From positions 1,364,001 to 1,428,000 of the forward strand of contig MCGE01000004.1 of assembly GCA_002105175.1 (NCBI GenBank): a DNA stretch of 64,000 nt, read 5' to 3'. The position numbers were made by a program, and so were the translations under genes. The DNA is from Absidia repens (lineage: Eukaryota > Mucoromycota > Mucoromycetes > Mucorales > Cunninghamellaceae). Below are positions 11,592 through 24,248 of this stretch, in pieces (the first letter of the stretch is position 1; every line of letters begins with the position of its first letter). The notes under the pieces were generated by a model, which worked only from the letters and a program-made list of their open reading frames with translations, did no database searches and was not told the DNA's origin.

Positions 11592-13388
11592 TCAGTTGAC
11601 AGTGGCAAGAGTGGTGGAGGGAGGGGATTCATTGACTTCTAAGCTACATTCATTTGCAAGGATGGCAGAAGATGAAGAATGGTTGGAGCTGATAGATCGT
11701 CGTCGTCGGTCACTATTATTACTGCTGCTACCACTACAATTGCTGTTGCTGCTGCTACTGTTGCTGTTGATGTTACTGGTGCCAGGAACCATCAGGTGAC
11801 CAGATTCATCTTGCTGAGAAATCATGTTGTTGCTATTTGAAGCCCCTGCTGATGATGATACTCCATCCATATTCAGAGACGGTACGCAAGGTGGCCAGTC
11901 TACTGTTGGTTGTTCTTCCATCATGGGTGAGACAGAGCAGCGATCAGGGTCAGACCAGCTTCCAGTTCCTTCTACAGAATATGCGCTATGAGGACTTGGT
12001 AACGGGGAGTCTCCATCGATGTTCTGATTCAAAAAACTTGGCATATCAGCAGCAATGCGGTTGTCTTGGCTATCTTGGTAAGACGGAAGGGGTATTTCTA
12101 GTCGTGGCGGTAGTGGGGAGGTGGATGGTACGGTGGCGATTGTGATGGGTAACGAGATCATCAAAGAAGACACTGGGGATGATGATGTAGGTGGTGCTGA
12201 TGAAGATGAAGATGTGTGATAGTGTAAAGGGACTGTGATCATGATTTGATAAGAGATGTCAATATGGCGATGCGTTTGAGTAGATGGGGGACATGACGAA
12301 GGAAGTTTAAATTGGAGTAAAGTGTGTTGATCGTTGATACGTTTGTTGATAGCTGTATAAAACTTCTCCGTGTATAAGGTGTGGTTCCGTGGTGACCCTT
12401 CGACTTGGGTTGACGACAGATGACTGGAGGTTGTAGATATGAAGGCAAGATCCACATGGGTAATTCTAAAGTCAGACTGGTTTTGTGTGATCAATTTGAT
12501 TGTACACATGTCACCTAAAACCGGCGAATTAAAATAAATGTCTAAAATGAGTATAATTTTCTATAATACCATATCCCATCCCCACACCCAGGTACCTTCC
12601 ACAGCCACAGTAGAAGATCATCACCCTTTTATTTATTTACCTGGACAGTAAGCTGGTCGCATCAATTCAGCATCGACTTGGACAAGGTGTTCCCCATTCT
12701 GATATATTTTTTTTCGTTGAATAGGTGAAGAATTGGATTGACAAGTGACCAGCGGTAAGTACATAATATGCACAGGACGAGTTTGCAATCCTTGATTAGG
12801 ATTCATCACATCCAGAAAACCTTGAAGAGTGTAGTTCACCTTATGATCAATATAATTGTCCCGAAGTGTTGGAGGGTAATTAACGTCTGGTAACTTGATT
12901 GCAAACAAATACATATGATTGCCGACATTGAGGTTGTTGACTGGTTCCACGCCCACACCAAAATAAAAAATAAAGTGTACGGTATTGAGTAAAATGGTTA
13001 CTTCCTATATCGCTTTTCTTCATATTGTATCTACACATATATATTTTGCCTACCTTGTGAGCCATCAGCACCAAGTAAGATCGATTCTACTGAGAATATG
13101 ACATTGGACCGTTTACCAGAATGTTCACTGCATTGGAAAACCACTTTGAGTTCCTTTACAAGTTGTGCTTTCGAGACTTGTATGACTACATTGCCTATAT
13201 AAAAGAAAAAAAAAAGTATGCAAAGTTAAAGACAGGTTGTGACAGATAAGGCTATGAACCTCGTTGTCATGATTACCGTTTACCACTGATCCAGGACCGA
13301 AGGCTACAGGTTTATCTTGTGCTCCAGATGAGGCTTTGAGTACAAATGATTTGATGTGATGATTATTGCTATTTCTAAAGAATATCAT
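11592..13388 (-). CDS. Alpha-arrestin family trafficking adaptor
   Basis: Arrestin-fold protein of the fungal ART type, which links membrane transporters to ubiquitin ligase for endocytosis. Exons 13388-13277, 13194-13054, 12940-12641 and 12514-11592 give 491 residues. The N-terminal arrestin sheet is seen in IIFFRN-like start strands, SFVLKASSGAQDKPVAFGPG, VSKAQLVKELKVVFQC and HMYLFAIKLPDVNYPPTL followed by VNYTLQGFL. The C domain continues to about residue 290 (SSCPPSTQTHRHIDISYQI). The rest (about 300-491) is disordered and Ser/Asn rich. It has no PPxY, but an LPSY near IPLPSYQD could serve as a PY-type motif. The third acceptor is the CAG before VNNLNVGN. Family call good; cargo unknown. 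Confidence 0.85.
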
Positions 13389-14561
13389 GTTTGTACCAAT
13401 GGGATGAGATTGTATAAATGAAAAGAGGAAAAAAGAAGGAAAATAGGAAAATGAGCTCAAGTACGACCAAAAAATTATCTGCGGTATTTAAAAATTAATC
13501 GAAAATTTCATCGCATGAGCCGCGTTATCGAATTTTGGTTTGTGACGAACAGCTCAGCTGACCTCAGTGGTTCAGTACCTCAATTTCCCTTTGCCTTTCT
13601 CTTTCTTCTTCTTTATGCAAAAAAGTACCTCATGAATTCTTCAATAATAAAAAACGACATTGTCAATAGACATTCCCGATTTTTATCTGTCAGCGAAGAT
13701 TAAGAATACGTGATGTATGAACCAAATTGAAGCAATTTTACTGGTGTGGATCCGCAGCCACCTTTTATTTTAATCATGCAGACTCATGAAGGATTTGAAT
13801 GGAATAAAAATATATTTATCAATAAACATATGTTCGATCAGGGCAAAAAATAAAAAAAGCATGACACAAAAGGCCTTTAAAGCTAAGCTCTAACAAGCCT
13901 GCTGCCATTCCCTAGATGTGCGCGTGATGAAGTTGGAGCCCTCCGCTGTTGACAAAGATATATTCCCATGATACACCGAATACATATATGTATATATACA
14001 TATGTAGCAAATATTTTGCAGTGTATATCGTTTCACAGTTTTTGCATAATAAAATGAATTACTACATTAATTATAATACCAATAAACTGCTTTGCACCAT
14101 AAAATAAGTGACAAATAAAAATAACAAAAACGAGCTTAAATAGGCGACAACATTTTTTGTATCAAATGCACATGAAGTAAAAACATATAGTTCAACAGAA
14201 AACATTTTTATTCCAGACAAGTAAAAAATAATAATAAAGATAAAATGTTTATAAAATAACAAAAATAAAAGGATCAAACGATGAATAAGATATTACTGGG
14301 TCATATATATTTATATATATAGATATATAGTATAATGATGAAGAGACTAATAACTAAAGCTAAAGAGTATAAATTGAAGGAAATAAGATTGGGTAGGTGG
14401 AATAATACTAATAAACCTTGAAGACAAGAACAGGTGGAATGAATAAGGTAAAGATAAACACAATAATGGCAAAAAATAACAGTTGATAAAGGAGGAAGGG
14501 ATGATGATACTGAGGAATAAATAAATAAAAATATACACTAAAAACCTTTGGAAAGGCCTTT
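13389..14561. other. Gene-free spacer of 1.2 kb
   Basis: Upstream side of the arrestin gene and downstream side of the MIT-domain gene. AT-rich; a palindromic TATATGTATATATACATAT-type stretch lies near 13,983-14,005. No exon, RNA gene or family repeat seen. Confidence 0.5.
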
Positions 14562-17104
14562 TTATTCGTTGACCCAAACACCACCACGTTTTAGCCATTT
14601 ACCAAGGAGAATGGCTACATCCCGTAGAACAAATCCACCAACCACACGATTGATTCCGTCACACACCTTTCCCAGTTTGGTCAATAAAACATCGTAGTGA
14701 GGATTCTTTTGTCGATCTTTCTTGAGATAGTGTTGGAACCACATTTCTAACATATGTAGCTTGATGAATAGTTTTTGTAAGACTTCGATGTAGTGCCGAT
14801 GTTGATCTTCTACTTTGGTGAGACTGAAGTTGTTCATGCGTTCCACTGATTTTGACAATTTTGACCCCCAAGACATAAATTGTGTCCGTTTATTGATACT
14901 GCCACCACCATTGTTGTTCACACCACTAATGTTATTTGATCCATTGTTGCCACCGCCACCTGTGCCACCACTTCCATTGTTGCTGCTGCCATTTCCATGA
15001 CCGCCATGACCACCATTGCCAGAGGAATAGCCTTGACCGCCATTGTTTTGCAAAACACTACCATCAGGCGAATATATACTGCTTGTATCGTCATTCGTAT
15101 CCACAAGACTATCCCGTTTGAGCTTTTTGGATAAGGTTACTTGTAATCCATCTACAACCTCTTCCAAAGATTCAATCAATCGTAAACTGCCCCGAATATC
15201 ATCCAAATTGCGCCATTTTTCAATTCGATTTAAATCCAAAATCAAGCTTTCGCATGCTGCCACTTTAACATCCATAGATGATAGTCGTATGTTCGATTGA
15301 TGCCTGTAGCATAAATTATAAATCAAGTCAGTCATTTTCATTTCATTCGTTCGCTTTACCTTCCCCCATCCGCCTGTCTTCATATATATATATATATATA
15401 TATTGTTACCATAAATTCTTGGGTATAAACAGCTTTGGTGTCACATATCCTCCGTAATTCATACTATGCTCCAAGGCAATGACCAACTTGAGATGCACAT
15501 CCAAATATCGATTCATCGTAACTGAGCCGCCTTCCTGGTGTTGCGGTGATGGTGACATTGATGATATCACATTATTGGCGGACAGGGTTTCGCTATCCAT
15601 AGAGGAATGTTTTGCTGAATCGACAGACGGGGAGTATTGTTGCTGAGCATCGCCATGATGATGTTTTCCAAAATAATTCATTGCTTCTTCCGTTGATCGA
15701 CCACTGTTTGAGGAGTAAGGGCTGCCAGAGCCACCAAATAAAGTGCTGAAGATAGGGCCGGGTTTATCCTTTCGTCCACCATTGTTGTTGTTGTTGTTGC
15801 TGTTGCTGCTACTATTATTGATATTGCTATTGTTGTTGTTGCTGCTGCTGCTGTTGTTGTTGTTGTTAACATTGCTGTTGTTTCCAGAGGAGCCATCCAT
15901 ACTCGTCCTTGATAATCTATTATATTTCTTCCGCATGCTAAGTCCACTAGATTGTCTTTGAGCTGGGGTTGAGATGGTTCGAACGGATGCGGAGTCCACA
16001 TCAGTAGCTGCAGTGACAGGAGTGCTAGGTTGTGTGACATTACGACGCATAGGTACACCTGATGATGAGGGTGATGAATCTACCATATCAAGCGAAGATG
16101 CATTGGAGGCCAGACGTTGCATTCGAGTGGAGGAGCCAATAGCAGGTCGAGTAAAGTGTAATTTCCGCGGTAAGCTGCTGGTGCGTAATCTACCAAACCC
16201 ACCTCCACTAGATTGTGGGGTATCATCGTGATTTGATAAAAGCGATGCAGTCGATGTCGAAGACGTTGTAGTTAATTTCAGTGGTCCATAGCGTGAATTG
16301 TCGCTGTGGTTGTTGTTGTTATCGCCGTCTTTGGTGTTATTGCTGCTACTGTTGTTCTTATTGCTGTCACTACTGTTTCTATTGTTCGATTGAAGGTCGT
16401 CACCATCAGTTCCTGCTGTTATTGGTGTGGCGTTGTTGATAGTTGAAGTAGATTCCATTTTAGTGTGAAGAAGAGAGGGAAGTGCCATAGCAGGTTGATG
16501 GGAGCCAGAGACACGAATAACATCAGAGTCACCGGAAGATGTAGAAGACAAACTAGACACGGATGACCTTCGTTGTTGAATAGAGGATTGATTGCCTTGT
16601 TCGGTAGAGGAAGACGCTACAGGATATGATACTTGTTGTAAGGCAGCAGCAGCACCACTCCGAGAGCTTTTTCGAGGACTAGGACGATGAATTGAACGCG
16701 GTTCCAAGGGAGGAGGTGGATCTATAGTATCGCTAATGTACGTTTCGTTACTTTTCCGGTTCGATGTTGGTTTTGATGGCGTACTTTTCGAAGAAACTGG
16801 TGAAGGAGGCACATCAAAAGGCATTAAGATAGAAGAAGACGGCGATGTAGGTGTAGCTGCTGTTGTCGACGAAACATTTGACCCAGTATGCGGACGTTGC
16901 TGTTGTTGTTGTAGCCGCGCTGCATTTGCAGTTGCTGTTGTAATTGAGCCACCAGATGATCGTCCCGCTAAACGTGCTGTAGCAGTTGTATTCGTTGGTG
17001 AAGTATTTCCATCCATATCCGCGCGACTTGATTTGCTATTCAGTGAAGATGTTGAGGTCACTTTTCGTACCCAAGTATCAGATCGTCCATTATCTTGCTG
17101 CTGC

Positions 17105-17177
<73 letters not shown>

Positions 17178-17656
17178 TTGATGCATTGTGTGGTTTGGTG
17201 GACCTAGTTGTATCATTTCCTGCAATTTTAGAACCATTTTCAAACGTTTCGTATAGATCATCAGCATCCGATTTCAAAGTGCCAAGGTACTGAATCCGTT
17301 TGATATACTTGTCGTACTATCAAAATATAAGGGAAAAGAAATAGTTGTTAGTTTAAGATGAAGCAATTTTAAGACATGATGTTGCTTACAGTTTCTTGAA
17401 GTCGTTCCCTATCCGACTCTCTCGTTTCTGACGAAAGTACACGATCCAAGAGATTGACCGCTTCAGTATAAGCATCAATGGCACCACTCAAGTCGTTAGC
17501 TTTGTCCAAAACCACCGCAGAGTTGGCCTTTTGTATAGCAGTTTTCAGAATCGCTTTGGAAACACGTTGTGATGATTGATGAGGTTGTGGAGTAGGAGTA
17601 GGAGGTGCGCCAGTGGATGAGTGTAGTGTTGATACGGCGTTATGCGACATGTGCAA
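14562..17656 (-). CDS. MIT-domain protein with long low-complexity middle
   Basis: Exons 17656-17390, 17316-15410 and 15303-14562 give 971 residues. Residues about 25-110 form an MIT (microtubule interacting and transport) three-helix domain (ILKTAIQKANSAVVLDKAN, GAIDAYTEAVNLLDRVL, ETYDKYIKRIQYL), which in other proteins binds ESCRT-III tails. A long Ser/Asn-rich region with a 27-Gln tract follows. The C-terminal part is conserved-looking and helical: LDVHLKLVIALEHSMNYGGY, TPKLFIPKNLWHQSNIRLSS, KVAACESLILDLNRIEKW, and a last block ending in GGFVLRDVAILLGKWLKRGG. The first and third parts match the layout of fungal MIT-domain proteins of unknown role. Start could be this ATG or the next at 17650. 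The low-complexity region holds Gly/Asn runs near 14,930-15,030 too. Role in endosomal sorting is inference. Confidence 0.82.
15382..15402. repeat. (TA)n microsatellite inside an intron
   Basis: About ten TA units inside the second intron of the MIT-domain gene, next to its donor site. Confidence 0.85.
17095..17175 (-). repeat. 27-Gln tract encoded mostly by alternating CAA CAG
   Basis: Within exon 2 of the MIT-domain gene, 27 consecutive Gln codons. From about 17,113 on they alternate CAACAG as a 6-bp repeat; the distal end is pure CAG. Confidence 0.95.
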
Positions 17657-18358
17657 TCTGGTACGTTTTCAATGGATAGATGTTGGGTGAATAAAAGGGT
17701 CAAAACAGAGCCAATGATGATAAAAGCAACGTGAAAAAGAACGCACAAAGCAAACAAGATGTAACAAAAATATATAAAAATTAAAAAAGAGAAACCCTTT
17801 TGCCTTTTCAAGTATTTTATCAAGAAAAAACAAGTATAGACAAAAAGGATGTATAAAGTAAAGGCAAGAAGGAAAACAAAAAAGAGAGTGATAAAAAGGG
17901 ACCAAGAGGAATGGATCTTTAGGTTTGAATTTTGTTACACCTTTTTTTGTCGGTGACTGAATTAAGCAAGGACAAAAAAAAGCGCTCATATAGGTGTGCT
18001 ACTACAAGCTACAACCACTCCCTAAGATCTTATATCCACTTTTCGTTCACACTAAGGAGTACAAAAAAGTTCATTTTCTCTCCTGTTCAAATTATATACC
18101 GTACTATAACTTCAATCAAGATCAAAGTACTACAATCATCGATATTATCGTCACTCTGTCTCCCTTTCCACTTTTTTTCCCCTTTCTTTTTTCTCCATCT
18201 GACAAACACTTCTTTCCAAACTCAGTCTTTTGACATAACAGACACTTTTATATATATTATTATTTATTTAGTTCAATTGAAAAATAAATAAATACATAAA
18301 TAAAAAATGATACTAATCTACAAAAATTCTGAACTACTATGCTAACATATCTAAATAA
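17657..18358. other. Spacer between MIT gene and FPGS gene
   Basis: 700 bp of AT-rich DNA. Plus-strand TTTATT motifs near 18,260 act as AATAAA on the minus strand and are likely 3' signals of the FPGS gene. Pyrimidine-rich stretches on the plus strand around 18,150-18,200. Nothing else recognised. Confidence 0.5.
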
Positions 18359-20675
18359 CTACTGTGCTGCCATACCAAGTACAGTCAAAGTATTCCCCAC
18401 TAAAACTAAACTACCAGTCGTCAAGACTTGAATTGTTTTCTTCGGCGTATTTTTGGTGTGATACATGGTCCAATCGACTGCTTCCTCGACAGAGCTTACA
18501 ATATGGATATTTCTTTTGTCAAATCCAGGAACTTGTTCCAACCAGCTTTTAATTAACAGCTTTTGCATATCCTGAGTATCTGATACTGCCACAGTATTGT
18601 TTGTATTATCTATTCAAGATGATAAACAATTAATTTTCCAATTTTAGTCTAGTTTTCTTTTTTTTTTTTTCTTTACCAGTTGTGCAGCCATCTCGGAATG
18701 TGGTATTAGTGGTGAATATAATTTGATCAAATGCCATTGTCGATGACTGTAGTTGAGAAAGTGTACCAAGTAAACGAGGACCATCTCGACCATTTGTGCA
18801 GTTGAATATGAGAATCCGAGATACATCTGTGTTGTCGTCATTGTCATTTGCTGATACATTCTTGAACCATTTTGTACAGACACCTAGACTTTCCATTGTA
18901 TGAGCACCATCCAAGTACCAAATCATAGTTTTGCCATTTGCCACTTTTAATGCATATTTGGTGTTTTCAATAGGTAGTCGTTGCCCACGACCGGGCCATG
19001 TTACTTTTTTCAACCCTTCAAAGCATCCTTCAGGCACAGCTTGGTTTTTGTCAAATTTGATGTCGCGACATTCTTCCAGCCATTTTTTCGACAGCGCGAT
19101 AGCAGTTAAAGCATTGTAGCACTGATGGATACCAGCTAAACCTATGTTCAGAATGATAAAAAAAGTTGAGAAGATATAGTATTTTCAAATCGTGATCGAT
19201 TTCCACTTTACCAATTTCAATATTAGTAAGATCCGTCACTTGAGAAGGGTATATAATTTCCAACGGTGCCTAAATTTTCAAAATATAAGAATAAATTAAT
19301 ATGATAAAAAGGAGACGTCATATAAATAAAAAAAAATTGCATAAAGTTTTGTATGCACATGAATAAATGAATGAATGCATCCCAGTTACCATTTTATTGT
19401 TAGCACGCTGTTCTACCACTTCCATTGCGTCCGATGGCTGGTCAAAGCAAACCACTGGTCGGTATTTCTAGCACAAGTAAAAAAAAAAAAAAATAGGAAG
19501 TAAGTACCCTACTACCCATTACATGATTTTGATTTTACTTTGAAATAAGATAGGCTTACCTTAATGATACCAGATTTGTGCCAAGCTATTTGATCAATAG
19601 TAGTTCCCAAAACACCGACATGGTCCAAACCTAAGGCAGTAATACCACACACAATTGGCTTTTCAATAATGTTGGTGGAGTCGTATTCGCCGCCAACACC
19701 GACTTCCAAAATAGCTACATCCACCTAGACAACAAATCAACAACCAGTTTTGTTTGTTGAAAAATAAAATCAAAAAGGAGTGGATGGCTCCAATAATATG
19801 AGTAACAATAGCAATAGAACATCCTCCCTACCCTTCCCCCCCCCTATCCCTTAAAAATTACCTTTTCTTGCATGAAAGTATGAAGCGCCAGTAAAGTCAA
19901 ATATCGAAAGTAAATAGGCATGTCAGGGTGAGTCCGTTGATCCCGAATAACCTTGTTTGAGCCATCTACCACGTCCAGTTCTTTATCAAAATTGAATTGC
20001 TGGTCTCTGGTGTTTTCCAACCGAGTCCATATATCCTCTGAATATTTTGCAAATGCGTCTTCACTGATGGGTTTGCCGTTGATTCTGATACGTTCACGAA
20101 CTGCCACAAGGTGAGGTGAAGTATAAAGACCAGTTCGAAGAGGTCGTTTCAGTGGATAATTCCGTAAAATTGATTGAGTCAGTGCTGATGTGCTACCTTT
20201 TCCTTTTGTTCCGGCGACATGGATAACTTGAAGTTGATCAAAATCATGAGCCTACATTTAAAGAAAATATCAAATAAGCGTCTTGCCTGTGTATATGTGT
20301 ATATATACATTACCTCGTATCCAATACGTTGCAAGTAGTATCGCATTTCTGGTATACTATACTTATTCATGCTTGGTCCCGCCTTCTTGAGTTGTTCCAA
20401 AAGAGCAGCATTAGATTGCAATGAGTTGAGTTTGTTCACCGCTTCCTACAGCATGCAAGAAAAAAGTAAGAAAGCAAGTTGAGTGAGTGAACTAAAGGGT
20501 AATGTCTAATTACATCTCCTATCCCTTTTTCATATGATTTACCGAATACGTAAACGGTACCCTTCCCACATTTGAAGTGGTAAAATTGCGGCAGGTTGTC
20601 AGCATTCAATGTTAAACCCAAGAAAGCGAAAAGAAACAAAGTTGTCCTACCGAAAATATATGCAAACTCCGACAA
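18359..20675 (-). CDS. MET7: Folylpolyglutamate synthase
   Basis: Adds glutamates to tetrahydrofolate, using ATP, to retain folate in cytosol and mitochondria. Exons 20675-20514, 20445-20314, 20251-19862, 19724-19560, 19467-19390, 19269-19212, 19141-18677 and 18609-18359 keep frame and give 566 residues. Hallmarks: NKLNSLQSNAALLEQLK, P-loop VAGTKGKGSTSAL, YTSPHLVAVRERIRING, ILEVGVGGEYDSTNII, GLDHVGVLG with IAWHKSGIIK, VVCFDQPSDAMEVV, the C-terminal WYLDGAHTMES and the terminal VLTTGSLVLVGNTL. The first exon is the weak point: its 54 residues (hydrophobic start, then KSYEKGIGD) are not recognisable and may include a mitochondrial leader or be misassigned. GTAATT donor and TGTAG acceptor support the join into EAVNKL. 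Confidence 0.93.
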
Positions 20676-21499
20676 TTAAAAATATCAAAAACGAACATTT
20701 TTTTTTAATCCCTGTCCATTTGCAAGCGATTGAGGTCCACCCATTGCGCCTGACAACTACAGTAGGTCCTCGCATTAAGAATACTCCGATTAATAATAAT
20801 ATTCGGATGAAATTGCAAAACTAGAAAGCTTTGAGTGTTAGCTGTAAATTATTTTTATCGAGTTTAACACTATTGGGCAGGACTCAGGGCACTCTCACTT
20901 CCAAAATCTGAAAAAAATCAAGGATCATACGGAATTTAAAAACATTCCCAACATTTGCAACGAACAAAAAAAAAAAAAAACGGTATATTGGGTGCCAAAG
21001 GGGTTGTTGAAATGTGGGGTTTGTTGCGATGGGATTGAACACTCAACATATTTCACACTCTAGTGAACGACACTTCGACTGGAGGGGGGGGGTCTGTGAG
21101 GGAGAGAAGAAATTCAACGCGGATACCTACGCCATTTAGCACTTTGGTAAATATTTCCTCAGTGTTTCAGTGATTTTTGTTTATGGATCTTATCAGACGG
21201 GGTTATTATCATTATTATGCCATAATAAAACCAATGAGCTGATGTATAAGGTATGTCTAGTTCAAGTGAAGACTATAATATTTTATAAGAAAATTACAGT
21301 GGTGGCATGACTTACGATCATTAATATTGATTAACAGAACAAAAATATGCGTACGTTCGTATTAAATGATCCAGGACTGCCAACCAGTCGCTTTGGTCTT
21401 AATGGCGGGGTAATAAAAGTGGACAGAGTGGGTGAACTAGAAGCATATGTTCGATAAGGCACTCTCAAAAGCTCAACAATAACGACATTTCTCGCTATC

Positions 21500-22150
21500 A
21501 TACGGATCATAGAACAATTAACTAATAAAAAAGAAATATTTTATTGAATTATATTGACAAGTACTAACTAAAGACGAGAGGTTCATTATCACGAGAGATC
21601 TAAAAGAAGGATCTAATGGAGGTAGTCAGTGGGGGACTAACAGGGAGACTAATGGGAGGTTCAGAGGAATGGCCAGCTCCGATCTAAAGGTGCAACTGCA
21701 AGAAGGTAATTAATATAATGGACGCGTAAGGCGTAATAGAGACAGGAAAAACAATTTGTTAATGAAGCAAATACTAATGGAAAAGAGCGTTGGTAGTAAA
21801 AAAAAAAAAAAAAAAAAACCAACTATTGTACACGACATGAGAGAGACTAATGGGGAATATTTTATGGAAGCAGTTAAAAAGAGACATATTTATTTAGATG
21901 TAGATTCAAACTATGGACAAAACTAACACTAGACTAAACTTAATGAAGGCTCCTAAAAACCAACTAATGATGCCTCAGATCGTAGATCCAAAATGAAAAG
22001 TTTCCCCATGCATCTTGTAGTCTCTGATCTCAAAACCCTTCTAAACTATTCCTAACACTAATCTAAGTGCACCAAAACTTCAAAAAGGTTAAATTGGTGA
22101 AGAAAAGGGCAGAAAAGAAAAAAAAGGAAAAATCAGGTCTGCGGGAATTT
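21500..22150 (-). repeat. Dispersed repeat family A, copy 4 (reverse, long)
   Basis: Read in reverse it has the core (CATTTTGGATCTACG, CTAAACTATTCCTAACACTA, ATGAAAAGTTTCCCCATGC) and then the extension units: AAAGAGACATATTTATTTAG, GACATGAGAGAGACTAATG and GACGAGAGGTTCATTATCA. These are reverse complements of units in the long forward copies. Confidence 0.75.
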
Positions 22151-23629
22151 AAATATATATCTTTTGGCGCGCCGCTTGCGTAGATTTGGTGAACGCAGCA
22201 ATGAAAGCCTCTATTATTTTTTTGCAACAATCAATACCATTCAGCATCACTAATATGATGCTTCTCTTCTCATGATAGTAGTCAGCTCCATTCAACGTCA
22301 GGAACATCTCTGTTTTCATTTCTTGATGTATTTCCGAACAAAATGATGTCCGACCTACGGAGGTCAACCCATTCACCGCAGAATGGTTTATTATTCACTG
22401 TAAGACAGTATACTGTCTTTACTTGCTCTAGCTTATCTGACGTTTTGTCTATTCTACAACAATGTATAGATGTTGTATTTTTAAATAAATCGGAAGTTTG
22501 TTATACTATATTGGAAACCTTTTATATACTTCATTGTGTCTATTCACTTGTCTTATATACTAAAGTGGGTATGCGACCATGATCATGGTTGGGACGAATT
22601 TGTGGAAAGAGGGATGCGGAGCCTTAACTATGGATTGTGTAATGATTGCATCCATGCATGAATCAAGAATATGCGTATGAGGGTTGAATTACTGGTGTAT
22701 GAATGGGTGTATAAATTGAAGGATGGACCTATGGATACACAGTACTCTATATGTTGATATATAACAATTCGAACAATTATTCTTACCAGGTATCTAAAGG
22801 CAAACCTTGCAAAATTTAACGGAAGAAGGCAAAGGTGCTATTGCGGTGTTTACATCTGGGTTTGACATTCGAACCTCCGACAGGGTACTATGTTGCTTTT
22901 GGCAAAAGAAGGCCAAAGCCGGACCCTCACTGACGCTTCTCAGGAGTTTTATTGGGGGTTTTTTTTTGTTTTTTTTTTTGGCGGTATAAAGAGCTATTTC
23001 TGGGTATGTAAGGAGGACATTGGAGGTAAAGATGGTATGGGTAGGATGCGCATAAGGCTAGGAAGGTTTCCAAGCGAGCTTGTGCGTCCCAACATGGTTG
23101 TCGTCCAGTAATTCGCTCATAATAAAGCGAAGAAGAAAGGTTTGGAAGCTAATCACTTAGAAGTCATTCTATTGGCTGTTCTTTGGACTTTCAGCCATCG
23201 GTTCGACTATGTACTTATGATTACATATAGTATAGTTATAGAACTTCCTTTTTGCCGGTATTTATTATAGTTTCCATTTTTTATTATACTTGAACTATAC
23301 CTCAATCAAATAAACAAAAGTGATTGCGTCAGTATATACTATTGTACTGTCAATTAGTGAGTATGATGTTTTTGAATAGTTTGTTATTGTTGTATTGGTT
23401 TGGACTACTAGTAACAGTATCCACTGTAATAGATATTATTAGCATCTTTCCACTGGAAGATAAAACGAATTATGCTATATGGTAATTATGGCGATTGCCC
23501 GTTTATTTAATTTTTTATTTGCAGCTCCCTGATTTTTTGACATAAAAAAAAAGCTGGATGATTCAGGCTGCGCATTTTGCTTTCTATTTTTTTTTGGCCC
23601 CCTTTTTTTTCCCCCTCTCTTTTTCTTTC

Positions 23630-23880
23630 TCTTTTTTTTTTTCCTTCATGATAGTCTGAATGATATGATGGCAAGGCTCATTGGGGAACTGGTGATCTAG
23701 GATTAGTGGCTAGAACTTGAATTAGGAGCGTTTTAAAAAACGCAAAACAAACATCATGGGGAAACGCTTTCATTTTGGATGAAGGATTTGGGAACGACAG
23801 TAGATTAGCACTCATTAGTTTAGTAATAGTTTGTCATCGTTTGTATCTACGACTGAATAAATATGTTCTTTTTATTATAT
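23630..23880 (+). repeat. Dispersed repeat family A, copy 5 (forward, short)
   Basis: After a T/C-rich head it shows GGTGATCTAGGATTAGTG, CATCATGGGGAAACGCTTTC, CATTAGTTTAGTAATAGTTT and GAATAAATATGTTC. It is diverged and lacks the extended 3' units. Confidence 0.65.
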
Positions 23881-24199
23881 TTAGTATCTCTGTTGTACGT
23901 TTACATTATGAGCTTCATTGAATGTGTATTACATATGCATAGAAAAAAAAAAGTGCGTCTATATATATATATATATAAGGGATGTGTTTGTGTGAAAAAA
24001 CAGCTATTACAGTGTATTTTATTGTGGTGGGGTATATTGAAGAACAAAAATGAGAATAATATCAATTATGTAGCCACTGGGTGGCAGGGGGTTTCTGAAG
24101 TGTGGGTTTTGATGGAAGACTCTGTGTTTAGGTGGGCAGCGATTGAGAAAAAAAGGATGAACAGCTCCTATGGTGGGCATGGCGTCAGCAGTAGGTCAG

Positions 24200-24245
<46 letters not shown>
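24200..24245 (+). repeat. Poly(A) tract of 46 bases
   Basis: Uninterrupted A run followed by GAGAGAGAAAAATAAAATAG, just beyond the 3' end of the TDP1 gene. It may be a retroposed tail or simple homopolymer expansion. No flanking gene copy was identified. Confidence 0.9.

Positions 24246-24248
<3 letters not shown>

Noticed and set aside
11578..11799. Leu-rich plus-strand open frame
   Set aside because: Antisense shadow of the Ser/Asn-rich C-terminus of the arrestin gene.
16736..17293. Plus-strand open frame of 185 residues with a long run of Cys
   Set aside because: It is the antisense shadow of the Gln tract in the minus-strand MIT-domain gene; CTG/TTG read in another frame gives poly-Cys.
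22149..22376. 75-residue minus-strand open frame in the repeat-rich spacer
   Set aside because: It overlaps the head of repeat copy 4, shows no family and no splice sites, and has no support beyond length.
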